64,000 nucleotides of DNA, taken from positions 1 through 64,000 of the forward strand of contig JAUCBJ010008811.1 in assembly GCA_032718475.1 (NCBI GenBank). Direction: 5' to 3'. Both the position numbers and the translations under genes were made by a program. Below the pieces are notes generated by a model. The model had not been told where the DNA came from. It searched no databases and was given only the letters and a program-made list of their open reading frames with translations. Positions within the stretch are counted from its first letter, which is position 1; the number at the start of each line of letters is the position of its first letter. This document shows, in pieces, positions 35,096 through 46,640 of the stretch. The stretch comes from Nemertoderma westbladi. Its lineage: Eukaryota; Xenacoelomorpha; Nemertodermatida; Nemertodermatidae.

Positions 35096-35997
35096 TCTCT
35101 TCCACCCTCCCCCCTCTCTTTTCCACTCCCTCTCCCCCTTCTCTTCCACCCTCCCCCCTCTCTCGCTTCCTCCCCCTCTCTCTTCCTCCCCACCCCCTCT
35201 TCCACCCTACCCCCTCTCCCTTCCTTTCCTTCCTCCCCCCCTCTCTTCCACCCACCCCCTCTCTCCCCCCCCCCTCTTCCACCCTCCCCCCTCTCTCTCC
35301 CCTCTCTTCCACCCTCCCCCCTCTCTCTTCCTCCTCCCCCCCACCCTATCTTCCACTCTCCCCCCTCTCTCTTCCTCCCCACCCTCTCTTCCACCCTACC
35401 CCCTCTCCCTTCCTTTCCTTCCTCCCCCCTCTCTTCCACCCTCCCCCCTCTCTCGCTTCCTCCCCCCTCTCTCTTCCACTATCCCCCCTCTCTCTTCCTC
35501 CCCACCCCCTCTTCCACCCTACCCCCTCTCCCTTCCTTTCCTTCCTCCCCCCCTCTCTTCCACCCACCCCCTCTCTCTTCCTCCCCCCCCTCTTCCACCC
35601 TCCCCCCTCTCTCTCCCCTCTCTTCCACCCTCCCCCCTCTCTCTTCCTCCTCCCCCCCACCCTCTCTTCCACTCTCCCCCCTCTCTCTTCCTCCCCACCC
35701 CCTCTTCCACCCTACCCCCTCTCCCTTCCTTTCCTTCCTCCCCACCCTCTCTTCCACCCACCCCCTCTCTCTTCCTCCCCCCCCTCTTCCACCCTCCCCC
35801 CTCTCTCTTCCTCCTCCCCCCCACCCTCTCTTCCACTCTCCCCCCTCTCTCTTCCTCCCCACCCCCTCTTCCACCCTACCCCCTCTCCCTTCCTTTCCTT
35901 CCTCCCCCCCTCTCTTCCACCCACCCCCTCTCTCTTCCCTCTCTTCCACCCTCCCCCCTCTCTCTTCCTCCCCCCCCCCCACTCTCTCTTCCACCCT
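35096..35997. repeat. Pyrimidine-rich minisatellite, right part (~900 bp)
   Basis: Composed of CTCTCTTCCTCC, CTCTTCCACCCT and CCCCTCTCCCTTCCTTTCCT words in a higher-order pattern of roughly 100-180 bp. It reads open on both strands by composition only (Pro/Ser/Leu-rich plus, Glu/Gly/Arg-rich minus). I do not consider it coding. Confidence 0.9.
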
Positions 35998-37905
35998 ACC
36001 AGCACTGTATCATCTAACAACATCAATTATTCTGAGGATCAGCTAATTTAAGTAGCATCTTTCATCATTAATCTATTGTTTTTATCTAAAATGTTATTGG
36101 TTTAGTCAGTTTTGAAGCCCCTATGATCTGTGTAAGATCCTTTGCCTGGGTAGGTCGTCAATTAGCCGGCAAGCCTTGGACTTGTGACAAATACAAAATA
36201 CTGAGTTAAAACATATCGATATACTGTAGGGAGTAAATAATTTACTGTATTAACATGTAAATAAAATGTCCAATCACAGATTTATGCTACCAATTAATTT
36301 TTTAATGTTTATAAACTATGTGGAGGCTTTCCATAGTCAGTGTATAGAATAATTGTGTAAATCAGCTTTTGTGGAGTGTACTTTTTAGCTTGAAGCTTGG
36401 TAGTGTTTGTCGGACGAAAGTCCTGCCATATCCAAACTTGAAAGAACTTGAAATTTATAGATAACGATAAAATTAATTAATATTATTGATTGATTGAATG
36501 AATGAGTCATAATTAAAATTTTAGTATACCTGTACTTGGTTACCTAAGGTGTAGTAATTAAGTACAGATAAAATTGGGGCTAAAATGCTGCTGTTGAACA
36601 AAATAAGATTAAAACAACTTAGGGAGGGTGCGTCCAATTTGCACTGTCACCTCTGCAGGACAACTCGTCAACTAAAAGTTCGCGAACCCAGGGATGTAAA
36701 TCGCCAACTCATGTTATAATACATTATTTGATATATATTGCTGAAATGTCATTGACAGAATTACATGTTTCCTATCCCACCAATCGGTTTCTATAGACCG
36801 ATTTTAGTTTGCGACAGCAGTTGTCGGACAACTCCCCTTCGAAGAGGGTAATGGTATACTAACATTGCAGGAGACCTTGAACTTGCCGTGTACTGTATCT
36901 ATGAATTAAAGGTCTGTACAGTAAGTAAAATAAGCAAAAGTAAAAGACAAAGACAAAATAAACGACTTGAAGCGCCGCCACACTGTGCAGAGCAACAGCA
37001 CATGCTGTGAAAATAACAAACTTCAGAGGAGTTATTCGGTATTCCGGGAGATTTACATACCGATCATAATTAAATGCAGATCATGTAATCAAATACGTAT
37101 CGTAAGTAACACAATTTATCTACAAGAACACCGATTCTTTGTGTATGAACGGCTGGAATAGACCGATCTTGGATACTGCCTGTTCTAAAACTGTTAGGTA
37201 TGGTATGGCCCATCTAGTCTTTGGGCAGATTCAAATGTTTTTGACAATAAACCAGACACCCTATTATCAATTGTGGGATTCAGTAGGAATAGCGACATTC
37301 CAGTTTGTTTGAAGTATTATAATGATGACTGCCAGGAAGATGAACAATATTGTGGAATATTATTTTATTAAAACCACTTAAATGTTTTAAACTAAATGAC
37401 AAATTTGAACATTCAATAATTTCTCCGATAACTTATTATCAGACACATATTATCAGACACATTTAAAACAATAAAACATTAACAGCAAACATGTACAGAT
37501 AAGATAAAAGAGGCCATCAACACCGAAACCTTTACTTTGCAAATACACAATTTCGTACTTTAGCAGTAGCCTACCGGTACTGTATTATTCAGTTTTAGGA
37601 TGAACAATTTTTTTTCCAATCAATTTGAGTTTGATTGACGTCATTATATTTACCGGTATTAAGAATAAAGGCAGTGGTGCGGCATAAAATATCTTTTGTA
37701 AATTCGTCATTCCTAAAAATTAAAAAATATGACTATTTCGTTACAATTACAATCGAAAACAAATGGAAAGCACAGAATACTGAACAAAAGTACCATCGAA
37801 GATTACAAATTGCATTTATTAATAACAAAAATTAAAATATTTGAAACTAAAACTAAATTTTTATGTTATTGTTGGCTGGTTAATTTTACTAGTACCGGCG
37901 TAGGT
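35998..37905. other. AT-rich non-coding interval
   Basis: No ORF resembling a protein, RNA gene or clear repeat. It presumably includes the 3' flank of the minus-strand gelsolin gene. Short CAAT/ATTG words occur near 36480. Confidence 0.5.
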
Positions 37906-39006
37906 TTAGAAAAACTCATCAACCTTGCTTGAGTTCTGACCCTCACGAACAATAGAAACTGGAATTAGAGGGTGATCACTGGATTGGAGATATTTATGAG
38001 CATACATCAGACCCTTACACTTCTCGTCCTTAGACGCTCCTTTACCGACCCAGACTAGACACTCTACTCCGTCATCTAAGATGAACACATCGTTGCTATC
38101 CAATGAGGATCGGTTGACGTCGACTGCGCTGAATTCCATGGAGCCGCTGGCATCGGACAGCCGGAAGACGGATTTACTGAAATTCGCGTCCGGTTCATCA
38201 TCAGCATCATCATCCTCGACATCGACGCTGTGTTCAGCCAGAGCAATGTAGCAGGCATGGGTATCCTTGGTATCGTTCTCATCAACCGTCTCAACATGCA
38301 GCTTACCGTTGCGTTCAGACTTCAGTTCTTGCGCGAACTGAATAGCTTTAAACTTCTCATCCTTGGAAGCTTTTTCTCCTATCCAGAGGTAACCTTGAAG
38401 ACCTAAATCAATCAAGTAAACATCGTCTGAGGTCAACTGACTCCTATTAAAGGCTTTTTCTACCACGGATATTGGCTTCTTATTACCATGGAATTGAAGC
38501 AGTCGGGGTGTGTACTTTTTGGCTGAAACATGTCTAAATCCAGTCGCGGCACCACCTTTCATGAGAACCATCTTTTTAAAGTAGCTTTTGAAGCTAGCAG
38601 ATTCGTGGTCTTGTACTTCGCGATGTTGGATCGGTTTGTCGTCGAGGAATGTGTCCAACTCCACGGTTTTATAGGCGGCGGTCCCGTATTCATCCTGGGT
38701 TGAATACTTACCGATCCAAAAGTGAAGGTCGTAGGCCAACTCCTCTGACTTTGGATCGGGTTTATACGTGTTGAGGATGATGTAGGAATCCCCTTCGTAG
38801 AAGCTACCATAGTCCTCCGCAGGCCAGTGTTCGACTTTGAATTTCACAATCCTCCATACATGAACACTAACTTTTTGTCCAGCACCTTTCCAAGCCTTTT
38901 CGGTCTCGGCAGCACCTTTCTTTACATTTTTTTCCAGATCGGAGCCGAAAAGAGCCAAATTGCTATCCTTCCAATCATATTTCTTTGATTTTACTAGCCC
39001 AGACAT
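37906..39006 (-). CDS. Gelsolin-like actin-severing protein (three gelsolin repeats), copy A
   Basis: A 366-aa, severin-type member of the gelsolin family, expected to bind, sever and cap actin filaments in a Ca2+-dependent way in the cytoplasm. I chose the ATG at 39006 (MSGLVKSKKYDWKDSN) over one four codons upstream because it aligns with copy B and the family N-terminus. Repeat G1 spans about 48-150 (VWRIVKFKVEHWPAEDYGSF, GDSYIILNTY, DLHFWIGKYSTQDEYGTAAY). G2 spans about 165-250 (DVYLIDLGLQGYLWIGEKAS) and G3 about 275-350 (DVFILDDGVECLVWVGKGAS). An acidic linker EDDDADDEPDANFS lies between G2 and G3. It is intronless and oriented away from copy B, about 9 kb distant. Part of G1 is nearly identical at the DNA level to copy B. 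Confidence 0.93.
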   Translation of the reverse strand: MSGLVKSKKYDWKDSNLALFGSDLEKNVKKGAAETEKAWKGAGQKVSVHVWRIVKFKVEHWPAEDYGSFYEGDSYIILNTYKPDPKSEELAYDLHFWIGKYSTQDEYGTAAYKTVELDTFLDDKPIQHREVQDHESASFKSYFKKMVLMKGGAATGFRHVSAKKYTPRLLQFHGNKKPISVVEKAFNRSQLTSDDVYLIDLGLQGYLWIGEKASKDEKFKAIQFAQELKSERNGKLHVETVDENDTKDTHACYIALAEHSVDVEDDDADDEPDANFSKSVFRLSDASGSMEFSAVDVNRSSLDSNDVFILDDGVECLVWVGKGASKDEKCKGLMYAHKYLQSSDHPLIPVSIVREGQNSSKVDEFF

Positions 39007-40705
39007 TATCAAAGTCAAATAGTATTGAAAATGGTGAATAATTTAATATACACAATAAATAATACTGTAATACAGTACTGAATAATAAATTAAACCAATA
39101 TTGTAAATTACGTGACAAAGACAAAGACTGACGGAAGTAATAATTCCAGTAAATCCCATTAAATATAACCAGACTTCTACCCAATGAAAACTCAGCAAAC
39201 ACGAACTTTGTTACCAGCAGTAGTGGTAAGAAATAATTCCATATAATGCCATAGAGATTAGAAATGGAACGAATATTTGCCCACTCAATCAACTATTCAT
39301 TCAGTTGGGTTGGTGTTTCCTTACAAGGAGTGCCTCAAACAATGCAATGGCAGGTAACTTTACGTATGTCTGTCTATGATGATATTGCCGCGGTACTGGC
39401 ATTTTATCAAAGTATAGTAATGTAGCCACTGTATTGTATAGTGTGGTGATGGATCATTGTAAATGGTAACGATGCGGCTTTTGCCTTTAATTTGTATTAG
39501 CTCTTCAAATACCTAAACGCGGAAGCCTAAAAGTAAACTTCTTCCACTAATCTACGCGTTGATTTATTTATTAGATATTCAGATAACGTTGTTGTAAACT
39601 GGTGGGTAATAGAGCCGTAGCAACGGTAGCAGATTCGGGACATTATCAGTGCCGGATTAACCTTAAGGCATATTAATCCGGCACTGGACATTATTGTGGT
39701 GGTTATATTGGATAGTTCAGCGCCATGAACGTTCACTGCCGCCGGTATACGGGGAAGTGTATCTACGCAATTATCCCCCAAAATACACCCAAATATAAAA
39801 CTGTAATCTGTTCTAGTGGCTTTAATTTATTGAAAATGATATTAAATACGCCGCGCTGTATTTGCACAAAATAATTTTAAATTAATTTGTTAGAATCAGT
39901 TGGATAAATATTGTGCTCTAAAGTTACATAATAGTCAAAATTGACAAGAACAAGCATATGGTATGTATAATATTTAAGCACGGAATTTAAAAATAGTTGT
40001 AGCTGTAGGCCTATATTTTAAAGTGGAATAAATTGTTACAAAAATAATTGTCGATACCACAACCAGCCGGTCTTCAGATAAATCAATCACAGACATTATT
40101 ACTGAACTGCAGTAGGAGTACGAGCTAAACTAATGGATATGCGCGCGCAATCTGTCCCCATGCTACATTTATATGCCACAAGCAGAGCCACATTAAGGAA
40201 GCAGCTGATACCATGCGAATACTACGGCATACTGGGGGATTTACAACCCAGTGAAGCTATAGGTAACGGTTGTACAGTAGTGTACATACAGTATGGGTAC
40301 ATTGGTCGTCATGGAGAAACAATAAAGCCAAGGCAGGGCAATGACTCCGTTTCTAACATAATCCGATTTCAATTAAATCTAAGTAACACTTGAAGTAATT
40401 TGGGGACGTCTTTGTTAATAATTCAACAGCCAAAGAAAATAAAACGACACAATCAGTAACAAAGCAATGCCTAGCCAAGAAATTGAGAAACACAAAGATG
40501 AAATTATTACTATACAGTACTACCATTACTACGAAATAATTGTTAAATTAAATTAAATCAACATCTACATCACAATAAATCGTTGGCCGCCAAATAAACT
40601 GAACCCAATACTTAGCAAACTTTATCGTAGCACATAGTCCACCCCAATATGAGGAAGACAACGATCAAACGTACCACAATACAATGACGAGGGAGAAAGG
40701 AGTAA
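39007..40705. other. Upstream region of gelsolin copy A
   Basis: AT-rich, without a supported gene. It contains the 40-bp hAT-like element at 39647-39686. The promoter of the minus-strand gelsolin must lie in the first part, but no motif is convincing. Confidence 0.5.
39639..39694. mobile_element. 40-bp hAT-like palindromic element with 8-bp target-site duplication
   Basis: 39647-39660 reads CAGTGCCGGATTAA and 39673-39686 is its exact reverse complement, with a 12-bp loop CCTTAAGGCATA. The octamer GACATTAT stands directly on both sides (39639-39646 and 39687-39694). Ends starting CAG with an 8-bp duplication are the signature of hAT transposons. This is about as small as a terminal-repeat element can be. 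Confidence 0.8.
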
Positions 40706-43050
40706 AGCGTGTCACCGTGAAGGACACCAGTGACACATTCTCTCATGGCACACGTGTCACTGTCAATGACTCCCGTGACAAATTCTCTCATGGCACACGT
40801 GTCACCGTGAAGAACACCGGTGACAAATTCTCTCATGACACACGTGTCACCGTGAAGGACACCCGTGACACATTCTCTCGTGGCACACGTGTCACCGTGA
40901 AGGACACCCGTGACACATTCTCTCATGGCACACGTGTCACTGTCAATGACTCCCGTGACAAATTCTCTCATGGCACACGTGTCACCGTGAAGAACACCGG
41001 TGACAAATTCTCTCATGACACACGTGTCACCGTGAAGGACACCCGTGACACATTCTCTCGTGGCACACGTGTCACCGTGAAGGACACCCGTGACAAATTC
41101 TCTCATGGCACACGTTTCATCGTGAAGGACACCCGTGACACATTCTCTCATGACACACGTGTCACCGTGAAGGACACCCGTGACACATTCTCTCGTGGCA
41201 CACGTGTCACCGTGAAGGACACCCGTGACACATTTTCTCATGGTACACGTGTCACCGTGAAGGGCACCCGTGACACATTCTCTCATGGCACACGTGTCAA
41301 GAGTCAAGGACACCCGTGACACATTCTCTAATGGCCTACGTGTCACCGTGAAGGACACCTGTGACACATTCTGTCATGGCACACGTGTCACCGTGAAAGT
41401 CACCCGTGACACATTCTCTCATGGCACACGTGTCACCGTGAAGGACACCCGTGACACATTTTCTCATGGTACACGTGTCACCGTGAAGGGCACCCGTGAC
41501 ACTTTCTCTCATGGCACACGTGTCACCGTGAATGACACCCGTGACACATTCTCTCATGGCACACGTGTCACCGTGAAGGACACCCGTGACACATACTCTC
41601 GTGGCACACGTGTCACCGTGAAGGGTACCCGTCACACATTCTCTCATGGCACACGTGTCACCGTGAAGTACACCTGTGACACATTCTCTCATGGCACACG
41701 TGTCACTGTGAAAGTCACCCGTCACACATTCTCTCGTGGCACACTTGTCACTGTGAAGGGCACCCGTGACACATTCTCTCATGGCACACGTGTCCCCGTG
41801 AAGGACACCTGTGACAAATTCTCTCATGGCACACGTGTCACCGTGAAGGACACCCGTGACAAATTCTCTCGTGGTACACGTTTCATCGTGAAGGACATCC
41901 GTGACACATTCTCTCGTGGCACACGTTTCATCGTGAAGGACACCCGTGACACATTCTCTCATGCAACACGTGACACCGTGAGGGACACCCGTGACAAATT
42001 CTCTCGTGGCACACGTGTCACCGTGAAGGACACCCGTGACAAATTCTCTTGTGGCACACGTGTCACCGTGAAGGGCACCCGTGACACATTCTCTCATGGC
42101 ACACTTGTCACCGTGAAGGGCACATGTGACACATTCTCTAATGGCACATGTGTCACCGTGAAAGTCACCCGTGACACATTCTCTCGTGGCACACGTTTCA
42201 TCGTGAAGGACACCCGTGACACATTCTCTCATGGCACACGTGACACCGTGAAGGACACCCGTGACAAATTCTCTCGTATCACACGTGTCACCGTGAAGGA
42301 CACCCGTGACAAATTCAATCGTGGTACACGTTTCATCGTGAATGACATCCGTGACACATTATCTCATGGCACACGTGTCACCGTGAAGGACACCCGTCCC
42401 ACATTCTCTCGTGGCACACGTGTCACAGTGAAGGACACCCGTGACACATTCTCTCATGGCACACGTGTCACCGTGAAGGACACCCGTGACAAATTTTCTC
42501 ATGGAACACGTGTCACCGTGAAGGACACCCGTGACACATTCTCTCATGGCACACGTGACACCGTGAAGGACACCCGTGACAAATTCTCTCGTGGCACACG
42601 TGTCACCGTGAAGGACATCCGTGACACATTCTCTCATGGCACACGTGTCACCGTGAAGGACACCCGTACCACATTCTCTCGTAGCACACGTGTAACAGTG
42701 AAGGACACCTGTGACACATTCTCTCGTGGCACACGTGTCACCGTGAAGGACACCCGTGTCACATTCTCTCATGGCACACGTTTCATCGTGAAGGACACCC
42801 ATGACACATTCTCTCATGGCACACGATGTTACCGTGAAGGACACCCGTGACACATTCTCTCGTGGCACACGTGTCACCGTGAAGGGCACCCGTGACACAT
42901 ACTCTCGTGGCACACGTGTCACTGTGAAGGGCACCCGTGACACATTCTCTCATGGCACACGTGTCACCGTGAAGTAAACTCGTGACACATTCTCTCATGA
43001 CACACGTGTCACCGTGAAGGACACCCGTGACACATTCTGTCATGGCACAC
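40706..43050. repeat. 45-bp minisatellite, about 52 copies
   Basis: The unit starts CACACGTGTCACCGTGAAGG and continues ACACCCGTGACACATTCTCTCATGG. It contains the perfect palindrome ACACGTGT (with a CACGTG E-box) and the inverted pair GTGTCAC/GTGACAC. A 180-bp higher-order duplication is visible at 40740-41085 (four units repeated once). The period is a multiple of three, so a 15-residue repeat (HGTRVTVKDTRDTFS) is open on the plus strand at 40684-41319 and 41270-42850, and another is open on the minus strand. One 7-8-bp indel near 41298 breaks the plus frame. No known protein is matched; coding is unlikely but not excluded. Confidence 0.92.
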
Positions 43051-43285
43051 CTACTGTTTCTATCTGTCATCTACTGTTTCCACACATTGGTAAGTCCTAT
43101 GGTTTGCTAGCCATGATGCCCTGTCAACCAACAAACCTGAGCACCAGAGCAGTATAACTGAACTGGAATTTGAAAGTAATTGGAAGGAGTTCAACTTATC
43201 GGCTGCCCCGTTACTGAATCCTCACACACCTTATAAAACGACTCACAAACGTCTAAAACGTTTAATGAATGTCCATCATACGGAT

Positions 43286-44372
43286 TACGGTGGCTGAAAG
43301 CGGCCAAAATAATTCACTACTTTTTTTTATTTTTTTTTTATCAACATTTTTTCTTGGGCCCATGTGAAGAATACCAGACTTTCTGCCGTTATATTTCACT
43401 TAGCAGTTACCCCCATATGAAGAATACAAGGTTTTCTTCATAAACACAGGTTACAAAGGGTTGAATCTAACCAAAACAATAAACGAATTAATATATGTAT
43501 AGGTTATGAGACAGAAATATTAATAATATTAATTAAAGAGTAATAAAGATAAATTAAAAAAAAATAAAAAATCTTCATATATAAAATTCCAATAAAAAGT
43601 CGACCGAAAAGTGAAATCCTGGTATTCTTCACATGGGCGTTTTCTTGAATTTTAAACCGGGTTAAAATGAATATATATATAATATATATATATATAATGA
43701 ATATATAAACCCGCGGGGGGGGGGGGTGGGGCATGTCACTGAATTACGACACTGTAGGCCTATTCCAGGACATGGTGTAGGTAGTAGAGTACTGGAGTAG
43801 AGTAAAACAAGCGCGAAATCCCACAAAGGTCCGCGTCTACTAACGCATGAACTGTCTCCTTGAATGGCTTACTACCAATCTTACAACAAAAAACATTCAC
43901 CGGAATGGGGGATTGAACTCGGTACCTAGAGTTTCCAAGTCCTACGCTCTGCAAACTGAGTCCCTATCAAGTCCTAATACCAAAACCTAACGAGAAATTA
44001 CAACAACAACAACAACAACAACAACAACGGAGTGAATACTAGAGGTCTCGCTACGTGGACCTAAAAAGTAATGGCCTAAAGAAGAATAGGACTACAGGGA
44101 ATACCTGAGAGAAGATTAAAGAACTACAATTCTAGGTTCTGTACAGTACCGGAATGGGTATGCTGGTTCCGATTTACACACCGTGTTTCAGCCTGTTAAT
44201 TACATTTTATATTTCCCTCTGCCTCACAGTATGAATAATTTCAACCCGGGGTGATCTTTATATCAACCCGGGTTGATATTAATTTCAACCCGGGTTGAAA
44301 TTCAAGAAAAAAATGTTGATCAAAATAAAAGTTAAAAAAGAAGTGAATCATTTTGGCCGCTTTCGTCCACCG
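43286..44372. repeat. Fold-back structure with ~80-bp inverted ends and internal CCCGGG palindromes
   Basis: Left end TACGGTGGCTGAAAGCGGCC, continuing AAAATAATTCACT, then a T-rich tract and TCAACATTTTTTCTTG, is matched inverted at 44300-44372. Inside, CCCATGTGAAGAATACCAG near 43360 recurs inverted near 43628, and the palindromic core CAACCCGGGTTG or a variant occurs three times between 44235 and 44300. A tRNA-derived SINE head and a (CAA)n run lie within. It is probably a fold-back or MITE-type element. No target-site duplication was recognised. Confidence 0.55.
43760..43968 (-). mobile_element. tRNA-derived SINE (head region recognised)
   Basis: On the minus strand, GGACTCAGTTTGCAGAGCGT resembles the A-box and D-arm region of a tRNA. 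About 30 bp later GAGTTCAATCCCCC matches the B box and T arm. The cloverleaf is imperfect and the sequence continues past the head, which favours a SINE or tRNA pseudogene over a working tRNA. The tail end is not clear. A (CAA)n run lies at 44001-44028 on the head side. Confidence 0.55.
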
Positions 44373-45967
44373 TACCATCATTATATATGTATATCCTCCT
44401 GCTGTTCTACATTTTCATTTATAAAATTATAATATTCACTCGTAATCAGATAACATAAGCACCGATGTTGATTTATGTATGTATATACAAATTAATGTGG
44501 TAAGCCCTACGTTAAATAAGTGTACTTTACACAACGGAAATAACAGACAGAGCGAGTATTAATCACCTAAATTATTATTTTGTGTAAAAAAAAAGCACAA
44601 GAATAAAACACAAATGTAAACGCAAGTGGGCCGGGTTGTTTCAATGGGGGGATGAGTCCTCTACAGAGAGCTAGAAGCGGCCCAACTTCCCGGATACAGA
44701 GTGCCGATTCGGACTCCCAGCCCCACAGGGCTTCGACTACAAGTGGGGTGAACCCCACCCCAGAGGAACGGCAGTCTGCTGCATGGGCGGCTGTCTTGCA
44801 GAGAAGATAGCATCTCTGAGAGAGCCGTGACGGCTGATGCGGTCGTAAGCCCCACAACATCCTATGTTATGGTCCCAAAATTGTCCGATGGCAACCCACA
44901 GACAGGGCAGGAGGATGGTTCAGAAGACATACTGTACGAATTCCTAGCCAGTATTGCAGGCAAGTTTGATATTCCCTATCAAATATGTGAAGGTTCAGTG
45001 GAGCAGATGGGATGACATGTATGGTTCTACATTCGGAGTTACATTAAATATTTATTTACAATTATAAAAAAATGATGACATTAAACTAAATGCATGTAGA
45101 ACGTGAAATCTCGTAAAATCGCTCAAGAGAAATCAACCATAAGACATACAATTTGTTTTCTATACTAATTCATGGATCCAAAGATTAATCAAAGAAGATT
45201 TACAGGAATCTATGTACATATTTGAACATTACATCAGCCGCTATATAGTCTAATCTTTGATTCCATTAAATCTACTGTTGCTTGTGCCGCCGATTGTCTT
45301 ATCTGTAAATGATTGACAAAAGTCATCCAATTGTAAAGATTATTCATTGTGTATCTTTATTGTTGACTTCTTAGGAATGTTGATGCTTAATTTATATTTT
45401 ATAATAACTTATTTATCGCGGTAATTATTTCGTAATTATACGGCATGACATACTTGATACGCATTATTGCTTATTATATTTGAGTTCAAAGGAATAAAGT
45501 TTTATGCAGAATATTCCGTGTCGAACCTCGATACAGTGATTAAGACAATATCTTATCTACTAAACTAGTGCCAAATTCCTATGTATATGCGTATACTAAT
45601 AGCTAATAGCAATATATACGTTGTATGTGAAAGTGACAGAAAACAATAATAATAATCCAGTTACGTTTACTATGTACAGTATAACAACATTTGCTACAGT
45701 AATTTATTTTAACTTATATTTTAATGACGCGTTACGGCTAAAAGTTAATGAGGTCAAAATTAAAATGGTATGATTGGGATTATATTTTCAGCAGTATTTG
45801 CGCATCCAGGGTGGTGTTGTAAATATTTTTTGACATGTATATAAGAAATATGCAAGTCTTAATTGATAGGCATACTTTTATATATACATGTCTTTATAGA
45901 TAAGTAAACATTTATATATATTATAGATGTCTGCCTAAATAATTTTCTGCAAAAATCACGACATTAA
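44373..45967. other. Non-coding interval between the fold-back and the piggyBac MITE
   Basis: 44630-44960 is distinctly GC-richer than its surroundings and may be a fragment of a repeat. I recognise no protein in it. The rest is AT-rich and featureless. Confidence 0.4.
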
Positions 45968-46636
45968 CCCTTTACATACTGTGGCACACCCATATGAGCC
46001 AGAGCCACAACCTTGTCCACCGTGGCACACCCGTATGAGCCATGATATTCTATTATGTCTACTATGGTTTCCTATGTTTGACTGGGATGCCAGACTCAGC
46101 TCAGCAGCTGTCTGACAGCACCTACCAGTAGTAGTGAAGATGTCATGCATTTTTGTATATTTCAGTAGCACTGCAGTTGAAGAATGTATAGCTTAACTAA
46201 CAGTACAGCAGCAGTATACTCTAATACATAGCGCCAACTGCAGCATTTCACTGTTCATTATGCTTGATTAGTAAATTTGACAATTATACTGCCTGTTTAT
46301 TTAGGTATTTAAGTTTAGTATTTTGGTTATCTTTGCTGGTTTGTTTAGATAATGTGGTATAATCCCATATAGTCATGTATTTGCAGGAAGGTTGGTTTGG
46401 CTTTGCTCATGTACAACCCTACATAAGATGGCCTAGTCTTTTTTAGTATTAGGTTTAGTAAGTACTACTGTAGTAATGTGTAATACAAATAATTGGCACT
46501 GACAGACGCATACGTCAAATATTATACTGATGGCATACTGATGGCTCACCCGTATGAGGAGCCACGGTGGAGGGTGGACATCAAAATGACTGGTCCTCCA
46601 GGCGTATACAAAATTATTTCCTGCGTATGTAAAGGG
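45968..46636. mobile_element. 669-bp piggyBac-type MITE
   Basis: Both ends lie within TTAA (45964-45967 and 46637-46640). The terminal inverted repeat CCCTTTACATAC is exact, and further inner similarity is found (CACCGTGGC, CCCGTATGAG). TTAA target sites and ends starting CCCTTT are characteristic of piggyBac transposons. There is no transposase ORF, so it is non-autonomous. Confidence 0.82.
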
Positions 46637-46640
46637 TTAA

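Noticed and set aside
35027-36046. Proline/serine-rich plus-strand ORF and Glu/Gly/Arg-rich minus-strand ORFs
   Set aside because: These are products of a C/T-only minisatellite, open on both strands by composition.
40133-40393. 86-aa ORF before the 45-bp minisatellite
   Set aside because: No homology and no conservation evidence. It could be a repeat fragment but cannot be supported.
41336-42943. Minus-strand Cys-rich repeat ORFs in the 45-bp array
   Set aside because: They mirror a repeat whose period is a multiple of three. No homology is recognised and both strands are equally open.
43895-43968. A functional tRNA gene
   Set aside because: A and B boxes are present but the cloverleaf stems are imperfect and the sequence continues as a longer unit, so I call it a SINE head.
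44827-45015. 62-aa ORF in a GC-richer patch
   Set aside because: No recognisable domain. The patch may be a repeat fragment, but I cannot name it.
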